This document shows, one piece after another, positions 1 to 4,911 of a stretch of DNA of 18,329 nt. Numbering within the stretch: the stretch's first letter is position 1; each line of letters opens with the position of its first letter. The stretch is from Bacteroidales bacterium (GTDB taxonomy: Bacteria > Bacteroidota > Bacteroidia > Bacteroidales > UBA932): NCBI GenBank assembly GCA_024681565.1, contig JAILAO010000042.1, positions 1 to 18,329 of the forward strand, read 5' to 3'. The position numbers were made by a program, and so were the translations under genes. Under the pieces are notes generated by a model that did not search any database, was not told where the DNA came from, and saw only the letters and a list, made by a program, of their open reading frames with translations.

Positions 1-431
1 AAATAGGCCGGCACGGTGATGACAGCCTCCGTCACCTCCTGACGGAGGTAATCCTCTGCCGTCTTCTTCATCTTCTGAAGGATGATCGCGGAGATCTCCT
101 GCGGAGAATACAGACGTCCGTTGATGTCCACACGCGGGGTGTTGTTCTCCCCCCGGGCCACTTTGTACGGCACACGGGCGATCTCGCGGTTCACCTGGTC
201 GTAGGTCTCGCCCATGAAACGCTTGATGGAGAAGATGGTGTTGTGAGGATTGGTGATGGCCTGGCGCTTGGCAGGGTTACCTACCTTGCGCTCGCCATTT
301 TCAGTGAAAGCGACGACGGACGGCGTAGTACGCGCACCTTCGTCATTGATGATCACGGTCGGCTGGTTGCCTTCCATCACGGACACGCACGAATTGGTGG
401 TGCCGAGGTCGATTCCGATGATTTTTCCCAT
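1..431 (-). CDS. dnaK: Chaperone DnaK (Hsp70), N-terminal part, cut by window edge
   Basis: DnaK is the ATP-dependent cytosolic Hsp70 chaperone that binds exposed hydrophobic peptides and cycles with DnaJ and GrpE. My minus-strand translation from the ATG at 429-431 begins MGKIIGIDLGTTNSCV, the Hsp70 phosphate-1 motif of the actin-like ATPase fold. It continues through a TPSVVAF segment, an AKRQA segment and the stretch ending ITVPAYF at the window edge. These are all family landmarks in the expected order. About 143 residues of a protein normally near 630-640 are visible; the rest lies to the left of base 1. The start is fixed by the universal MGKIIGIDLG opening. No TAnnTTTG promoter box is obvious in the 110 bases upstream, but that stretch holds two inverted repeats (463-484 and 519-543). 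Identification is very secure. Confidence 0.97.
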   Translation of the reverse strand, partial: MGKIIGIDLGTTNSCVSVMEGNQPTVIINDEGARTTPSVVAFTENGERKVGNPAKRQAITNPHNTIFSIKRFMGETYDQVNREIARVPYKVARGENNTPRVDINGRLYSPQEISAIILQKMKKTAEDYLRQEVTEAVITVPAY

Positions 432-462
432 AGTATATAACTTTTAAAATTTCACTTTTACT

Positions 463-484
463 GGCCTGCCACCTCCGGCAGGCC
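463..484. repeat. Perfect GC-rich inverted repeat in the dnaK leader region
   Basis: GGCCTGCC (463-470) and GGCAGGCC (477-484) are perfect 8-base reverse complements around a 6-base loop. On the minus strand, the direction of both gpx and dnaK, the loop reads GGAGGT and the hairpin ends 31 bases before the dnaK ATG. The bases after it (AGTAAAAG) are not a U-tract, so it does not look like a normal intrinsic terminator. It could be mRNA leader structure, an operator, or a factor-dependent stop for gpx. Confidence 0.6.
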
Positions 485-518
485 GGGAAAGTAATCATCA
501 AAACCTTTGCCAAGGGCC

Positions 519-543
519 AAGCGCTGACAAATTGTCAACGCTT
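519..543 (-). repeat. 11-base inverted repeat overlapping the gpx stop codon
   Basis: The arms AAGCGCTGACA (519-529) and TGTCAACGCTT (533-543) flank a 3-base spacer. The single mismatch is a C-A pair on the plus strand but a G-U wobble on the minus strand, so the structure is better formed in the minus-strand RNA. It overlaps the gpx stop codon (542-544). The following minus-strand sequence has only a short TTTT about 16 bases later, so it is at best a weak terminator. The core TGACA-AAT-TGTCA also looks like a possible protein-binding palindrome upstream of dnaK. Function is unassigned. Confidence 0.5.
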
Positions 544-1153
544 AGAGCAGCTTGGAAACAGCCTCGGCGACCCCGGCCATGTCAGCCGTGGGCTCAAAAC
601 GGGCGACGACCCGTCCCTTGCGGTCGATCAGGAATTTGGTAAAGTTCCACTTGATATCGGGTTTGGAAGCGTAATCCGGGTCCTGCCGGGCCAGCATCTG
701 GCCCATAAACTCCGCACGCTGTCCTTCGCCAAATCCTTCGAATCCCTTCTCGCCTTTCAGCCAGGTAAAGAGCGGATCGGCATTTTCACCATTGACATCG
801 ATCTTGTCAAACTGCGGAAAAGAAACCTGATAATTGGCGGAACAGAACTCCTGGATCTCCGCAATCGATCCCGGTGCCTGCCCGCCGAACTGGTTGCAAG
901 GGAAGTCCAGCACGGTGAATCCCTGGTCGGCATAGCGCTCATACAGGGCCTCCAGCTCCGTATACTGCGGCGTAAATCCGCATTGGGTAGCCGTATTGAC
1001 GACCAGCAGTACCTGGCCCTTATACTGCGACAAAGCGACAGGCTGCCCGTCGGCACCCTTCACGGTAAAATCAGCGACCGTCATCCCCTCGGGGGTATTC
1101 TTGCATGCGGCCAGCGCCAGCGTGGCAAGGAAAATGGCAAAAAACTTTTTCAT
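542..1153 (-). CDS. Glutathione peroxidase-family thiol peroxidase, predicted lipoprotein
   Basis: This 203-residue protein of the GPx family reduces hydrogen peroxide or organic hydroperoxides. The N-terminus is a lipoprotein signal: a hydrophobic stretch ending LALAAC, with the lipidated cysteine at 17, so it should be anchored in the envelope. The GPx catalytic set is visible: peroxidatic Cys58 in NTATQCGFT, Gln92 in FPCNQFGGQAPGS, and Trp169-Asn170 in WNFTKFLID. Cys104 (EFCSANY) lies 46 residues after Cys58, the spacing of the resolving cysteine in yeast Gpx3. That suggests a two-cysteine enzyme using a thioredoxin-like reductant rather than glutathione. Residues about 134-163 form a longer loop than in short GPx proteins. 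It sits upstream of dnaK on the same strand, but the 110-base gap suggests separate transcription. A TATATTTG box lies at 1176-1183. The family is certain; the reductant is inferred. Confidence 0.93.
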   Translation of the reverse strand: MKKFFAIFLATLALAACKNTPEGMTVADFTVKGADGQPVALSQYKGQVLLVVNTATQCGFTPQYTELEALYERYADQGFTVLDFPCNQFGGQAPGSIAEIQEFCSANYQVSFPQFDKIDVNGENADPLFTWLKGEKGFEGFGEGQRAEFMGQMLARQDPDYASKPDIKWNFTKFLIDRKGRVVARFEPTADMAGVAEAVSKLL

Positions 1154-1175
1154 TGACTATTAAAATGATTTCCCG

Positions 1176-1183
1176 CAAATATA
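1176..1183 (-). promoter_or_regulatory. Bacteroidota -7 promoter box for gpx
   Basis: On the minus strand the site reads TATATTTG, an exact match to the Bacteroidota primary-sigma consensus TAnnTTTG. It ends 22 bases before the gpx ATG, implying a leader of roughly 15 bases. No convincing TTTG-like -33 element was seen at the usual distance. Confidence 0.5.
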
Positions 1184-1242
1184 AGCATTTCCCGACAATC
1201 ATCCGTTTGTGGGAAGCATGCGGCGCTATCCGAGATTAATCG

Positions 1243-1250
1243 TATCTTTG
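1243..1250 (+). promoter_or_regulatory. Bacteroidota -7 promoter box for the RluA-family gene
   Basis: TATCTTTG matches TAnnTTTG exactly. Only four bases separate it from the ATG at 1255, so transcription would start at or next to the start codon and the mRNA would be leaderless or nearly so. No good -33 element is visible. Confidence 0.45.
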
Positions 1251-1254
1251 CAGC

Positions 1255-1980
1255 ATGGAATACAGGCAGCTGACACAAGAAGAATTCGACGACCTGGCCG
1301 GGCGGATCCTCTATGAGGACAACCACCTGCTCGTGGTCAACAAACGCGTGGGCGAGATCACGCAGGGAGACAGGACCGGAGACGAATGCCTCACAGAGAC
1401 CTACAAGGCATTTATCGCCCAGCGGGACGCCAAACCCGGGAAGGTATTCCTCGGACTCCCCCACCGGCTGGACCGTCCTGTCAGCGGCATCTGTCTGCTG
1501 GCGAAAACATCCAAGGCGCTGGAAAGGCTGACGGAAATGTTCCGAGACGGCAACATACACAAGACCTACTGGGCACTCTGCTGCCAGCTCCCCGAGCCCC
1601 GGGAAGGCCGGCTGGAAGCATGGCTGAACCGGAACGAACAGCAGAACAAGTCCTATATCGTCGCCGAAGGGGATGCCCCCAAACCGGCCCGCTACCCGGG
1701 AGCCAAGCTGGCCCGGCTGAATTACCGCTACCTGCGCAGCACCGACCGCTACCACCTCGTGGAGGTTGAATTGCTGACCGGCCGCCATCATCAGATCCGC
1801 TGCCAGCTCGCCCACCTGGGATGCCCGATCAAAGGAGACCTCAAATACGGCGCACCCCGCTCCAATCCGGACGGAGGCATCAGCCTGCATGCCCGGACGA
1901 TCCGCTTCACCCACCCGGTCCGCAAAGAAGGGATGGAGATCAGCGCACCCGTCCCTCCAAGCTGGAAAGGGGTTATTTGA
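1255..1980 (+). CDS. RluA-family pseudouridine synthase
   Basis: This 241-residue cytosolic enzyme converts specific uridines in rRNA or tRNA to pseudouridine. The family signature PHRLDRPVSG is present, with the catalytic aspartate at residue 73. The C-terminal landmark LLTGRHHQIRCQLAHLGCPI, followed by GDLKYG, confirms the RluA fold. No N-terminal S4 RNA-binding domain is present: the protein opens almost directly with the catalytic domain (ILYEDNHLLVVNK near 18-30), as in the short RluA/TruC-like members. The substrate site cannot be told from sequence. The ATG at 1255 is favoured by the TATCTTTG box just upstream. The stop codon overlaps by eight bases the end of the convergent AraC-type gene, so neither gene has a separate terminator region. 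Confidence 0.93.
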   Translation: MEYRQLTQEEFDDLAGRILYEDNHLLVVNKRVGEITQGDRTGDECLTETYKAFIAQRDAKPGKVFLGLPHRLDRPVSGICLLAKTSKALERLTEMFRDGNIHKTYWALCCQLPEPREGRLEAWLNRNEQQNKSYIVAEGDAPKPARYPGAKLARLNYRYLRSTDRYHLVEVELLTGRHHQIRCQLAHLGCPIKGDLKYGAPRSNPDGGISLHARTIRFTHPVRKEGMEISAPVPPSWKGVI

Positions 1981-2959
1981 ACTGCTTCTCTACGATGATG
2001 CGCTCCTTGTAACCCGAGGGCGTCTCCCCCATGTTGAGCTTGAAGGCCATGTTGAAAGAAACCGTGGAATTGAACCCGCACATCATGGCCGCATTCGTGA
2101 CCGGGATCCGGGGGTCTTTCTTCATCAACTCCGCCGCATAGCAGACCCGGTAATAATTGACAAACTGCTTGAAGTTGCGTCCCGACAGGGCATTGATGGT
2201 CTTGGAAAGGTATGTTTTGTTCGTATAGGTGGCTACCGCTATGTCATTCAGGCACAGCCCGGAATCCAGAAAAAGACGTTTTTCCTCCATCAAGGAAATG
2301 GCCCGCTCGTAAATCTGGTTCATCTTGCTCATGTCTTCCGTTTTGTCCCCTGCCTGCGGCGGAGCGGTACGCAGGTTTCCCCGAATCAGTTTTTTGATCT
2401 CGAGTTCCTTGGCGGGCCGGATCAGGGCGGTCCGCCCGGTGCGGACCCGCATCCACAGAAGGACGAACAACAGGAGAGCCGCCGCGAGATAAAGCCAGCG
2501 GCCCCAGGCCGGTGCAAGGGAATCGGGGAAGAGCGAAGTCAGCAGGTAGAGCACGGCCGTATAAAAAAAGCGGGCCTGGATTTCTACGCAATACCATACA
2601 TTCATATGTCTGAACAACGGCCGCAGCTGCAGGTATTGATTCCTGATCCTGACTGTCAGATAAACGATATGCAGCAGCAGGATCCCGCCTGTCAGGGCCC
2701 GTACCGGAAGCGGAAAGGAAACGCCGCACAGACAGACCGCCGCGATTCCCAGCGAGAACCAGAAAGAAAGTGCGGAATCCTCCTCGGCGACCGGCAGCAG
2801 AAGCAGCACGGCGGATCCGGCAAGCAGACCCAGGGACAAGGCTGCCGGCAGATCGGAATCATCCGCCCGCAGCACGGCTGCCAGAGGCGGAAGGCAAAAA
2901 CAAATCACCGAAACGAGACAGACCGCCTGATAAAAATGAGATAATAATTTGGTTTTCAT
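1973..2959 (-). CDS. Membrane-anchored AraC-family transcriptional regulator
   Basis: This protein has 328 residues from the ATG at 2957-2959; an upstream GTG/TTG-type extension to 3031 would run through the terminator hairpin and is unlikely. Residues 1-170 are very hydrophobic, with about six membrane segments near 10-30, 38-57, 65-82, 88-104, 130-146 and 155-171. A cytoplasmic linker follows, then a C-terminal AraC-type double helix-turn-helix at about 230-322. Its landmarks are LNDIAVATYTNKTYLSKTIN, the central arginine helix NYYRVCYAAELM, and ITV-like IPVTNAAMMCGFNSTVSFNMAFK ending TPSGYKE. It would bind DNA while embedded in the inner membrane, acting as a one-component sensor with no kinase or receiver domain. 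Ligand and targets are unknown. A near-consensus -7 box (TATATTCG, one mismatch) lies at 2975-2982 on this strand. The class is secure; the membrane topology is predicted by eye. Confidence 0.88.
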   Translation of the reverse strand: MKTKLLSHFYQAVCLVSVICFCLPPLAAVLRADDSDLPAALSLGLLAGSAVLLLLPVAEEDSALSFWFSLGIAAVCLCGVSFPLPVRALTGGILLLHIVYLTVRIRNQYLQLRPLFRHMNVWYCVEIQARFFYTAVLYLLTSLFPDSLAPAWGRWLYLAAALLLFVLLWMRVRTGRTALIRPAKELEIKKLIRGNLRTAPPQAGDKTEDMSKMNQIYERAISLMEEKRLFLDSGLCLNDIAVATYTNKTYLSKTINALSGRNFKQFVNYYRVCYAAELMKKDPRIPVTNAAMMCGFNSTVSFNMAFKLNMGETPSGYKERIIVEKQFK

Positions 2960-2982
2960 TAGCGAAGTTTTGCACGAATATA

Positions 2983-3019
2983 AAAAGGAACCCCCGCCCT
3001 GAAAAGAGTAGGACGGGGG
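2983..3019 (-). terminator. Intrinsic terminator of the leuS-yitT operon
   Basis: The stem arms are 3010-3019 and 2991-3000. All ten positions pair on the minus strand, where the one imperfect pair is a U-G wobble; on the plus strand it would be a C-A mismatch. The minus-strand bases that follow are TTCC then TTTTT. It sits 33 bases beyond the stop codon of the last YitT gene, between it and the AraC-type gene. This is the best terminator in the window. Confidence 0.8.
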
Positions 3020-3052
3020 TAAAAAGTACAAATAGTTATAATCGGAGTCTAT

Positions 3053-3991
3053 TTACTTTTTGATACCTGTTTTGAACTTGTCAAAACCTTTTCCGTAAAC
3101 ACCCGTGACCGAGGAGACGGAAACGAAGGCATTCGGATCGATCGAATTGATGTATTTCAAGAAAACATTGAGGTCCGTTTTGCGCGTAATCACCATCACG
3201 ACCTCGGTATCATGCTGCGTATACCAGCCTTTGCCGTTCAGGACCGTTACGCCCCGGTGCAGGTCGGATGTGATGGCATTCGCAATCTCCGCATATTTCT
3301 GCGACAGCACAAATATCTGCACGGACTGTCTGGAGCCGGAAAGATAAAGATCCAGCACCGTGCTCACGATCGTGATCAGGATAAAACCGTAAACCACCGT
3401 CGTGATTTTATCCGGCCAGGGCATCAGGCTCCCGTCCGGCATATAGGAAGGGACAAACAGGGAAGAAAGGATGATCACGGCATCCAGGATGAGGATCATC
3501 CGGCCCGGGGAGACATTGCGGTATTTGTTGACGATCAAGGCGATGATATCCGTACCGCCCGTGCTGCCCCCTTGCGAGATGGACATGCCGATGCCGACAC
3601 CGACCATGATGCCGCCCATGATGGTGCACATCAGTTTACCGTTATCCAGCGCAAGGAGCTGGATGATTTCCTGCGGGAAAATACCCTGTCCCACGTTCAG
3701 GGCGACGGAGGTGAGCAGAATCGCGTAAATGGACTTGGCACCGAAACTCCGGCCGAGCGTAAAGAGCGCCGCCACCAGCAAACCGGCGTTGACCACGAAA
3801 TAAGTGTATCCGATCTTGATAGCCCCGCCCGTAGCATACTGCACGATGGAACCGAGACCGGTCACGCCGCCGCCGATCATGTTGTTCGGAACCAGGAAGA
3901 TGATCCACCCCATCACATACAGCAGAACACCGAGGGTGATCAGGAAATACTCCTTGACGCCTGTCCAGAAGTTTTTTTTCAGAATTGTCAT
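3053..3991 (-). CDS. YitT-family membrane protein (DUF161/DUF2179), second copy
   Basis: This 312-residue inner-membrane protein belongs to the YitT family, whose transport or other activity is not established. The N-terminal two-thirds holds about five or six membrane segments (near 14-34, 62-79, 87-100, 120-138, 166-181 and 197-216), with the conserved loop GGSTGGTDIIALIVNKY at 141-157. The C-terminal part is a soluble DUF2179 domain: DLHRGVTVLNGKGWYT (243-258), then SIDPNAFVSV and VYGKGF near 283-303. The ATG overlaps the stop codon of the upstream paralogue as ATGA (3988-3991), implying translational coupling. It is the last gene of the five-gene operon and is followed by the hairpin at 2983-3019. 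An eight-A run near the start encodes its Lys-Lys-Asn. Family assignment is strong; function is unknown. Confidence 0.92.
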   Translation of the reverse strand: MTILKKNFWTGVKEYFLITLGVLLYVMGWIIFLVPNNMIGGGVTGLGSIVQYATGGAIKIGYTYFVVNAGLLVAALFTLGRSFGAKSIYAILLTSVALNVGQGIFPQEIIQLLALDNGKLMCTIMGGIMVGVGIGMSISQGGSTGGTDIIALIVNKYRNVSPGRMILILDAVIILSSLFVPSYMPDGSLMPWPDKITTVVYGFILITIVSTVLDLYLSGSRQSVQIFVLSQKYAEIANAITSDLHRGVTVLNGKGWYTQHDTEVVMVITRKTDLNVFLKYINSIDPNAFVSVSSVTGVYGKGFDKFKTGIKK

Positions 3992-4911
3992 TTTTGGTTA
4001 TTGTTTTTCTTGAGACTCACGCCTGTCTTGATCTCCTCGAAACCTTCCCCATACACGTTGCGGGTCGGGGAAATGGACATGAAAGCCCTCGGGTCCAGAT
4101 CCTTGATCACCCGGGAAAGCTCGGACATCTGGGCCTGATTGATCAGGATCAGAAGGACGTTCTTATCCGTTTTGGTATACCAGCCCTGCGCCTTGAGGAC
4201 CGTCACACCGCGGTCCATCTTGTGGATGATGTGGTCGGCGATCTGGTCGTATTTCTCCGAGAACACCAGCAACTGATACGACGACCGTTTGCCGCCGACG
4301 ACGATATCGATGACCATCGAGAAAATCACCACCTCCTCGAGACCATAGCACATGTCTGAGAACGTCTTTCCCGGAAGGGCGAGCAGCAGCGCACAGATGA
4401 CGACATCCGAGACCAGGAACACCGTGCTCAGCGAAACCGGATAGTACTTGTTGACCATCAGGGCGATGATGTCCGTACCGCCGGTGCTCCCGCCATATCG
4501 CAGCACAAGTCCCAGGCCGACCGCCTCAAACAGTCCCGCGACGATGGGGATCAGGACCCTTTCTTCCATATAAAAGAAGGATCCGGGTATGGCATGCAGG
4601 ACCACCAGCTGGTCGACCAGCCCCATCGCCACCGATGAGACGACGATACAGTAAATGGTCTTGAAGCCGAAACCGATTCCCATCGCTATCACGGCAACGA
4701 TGATCAGGAGGGCGTTGATGGCGATATAAGAATACTGGGCCGGTATCAGGCCGCCGGTCGCATACTGGATGATGGTACAGAGTCCCATCATACCGCCGGC
4801 GGACATCCCGTTGGGTATCATGAAGCACTCCCAGGCGATGGCGAAGATAAAGCAGGCCAGGGTCAGGATCAGGTATTCCCAGAGGGTGCGGAGAGTGTCT
4901 TTACGGGTCAT
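3988..4911 (-). CDS. YitT-family membrane protein (DUF161/DUF2179), first copy
   Basis: This 307-residue inner-membrane protein is a paralogue of the next gene. It has the same plan: hydrophobic segments over about residues 11-210, the conserved loop GGSTGGTDIIALMVNKY at 140-156, and a C-terminal DUF2179 domain with KMDRGVTVLKAQGWYT (231-246), DLDPRAFMSI and VYGEGF near 271-291. The start at 4909-4911 was chosen because it forms a 4-base ATGA overlap with the leuS stop and gives the normal family N-terminus; a longer reading to 4980 would lie inside leuS. Its own stop overlaps the next YitT start in the same way. The two copies differ substantially, so the duplication is not recent. No substrate can be named. 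Confidence 0.92.
   Translation of the reverse strand: MTRKDTLRTLWEYLILTLACFIFAIAWECFMIPNGMSAGGMMGLCTIIQYATGGLIPAQYSYIAINALLIIVAVIAMGIGFGFKTIYCIVVSSVAMGLVDQLVVLHAIPGSFFYMEERVLIPIVAGLFEAVGLGLVLRYGGSTGGTDIIALMVNKYYPVSLSTVFLVSDVVICALLLALPGKTFSDMCYGLEEVVIFSMVIDIVVGGKRSSYQLLVFSEKYDQIADHIIHKMDRGVTVLKAQGWYTKTDKNVLLILINQAQMSELSRVIKDLDPRAFMSISPTRNVYGEGFEEIKTGVSLKKNNNQK

Noticed and set aside
1150..1914. Minus-strand open frame opposite the RluA-family gene
   Set aside because: Shadow frame; the plus strand carries a clear RluA signature and the shadow resembles nothing.
3971..3980. Run of eight A (minus strand) ending AAAAAAC at the start of the second YitT gene, a possible frameshift site
   Set aside because: The zero frame gives a full-length normal protein, there is no overlapping product in the -1 frame and no downstream stem is evident, so it is just Lys-Lys-Asn codons.
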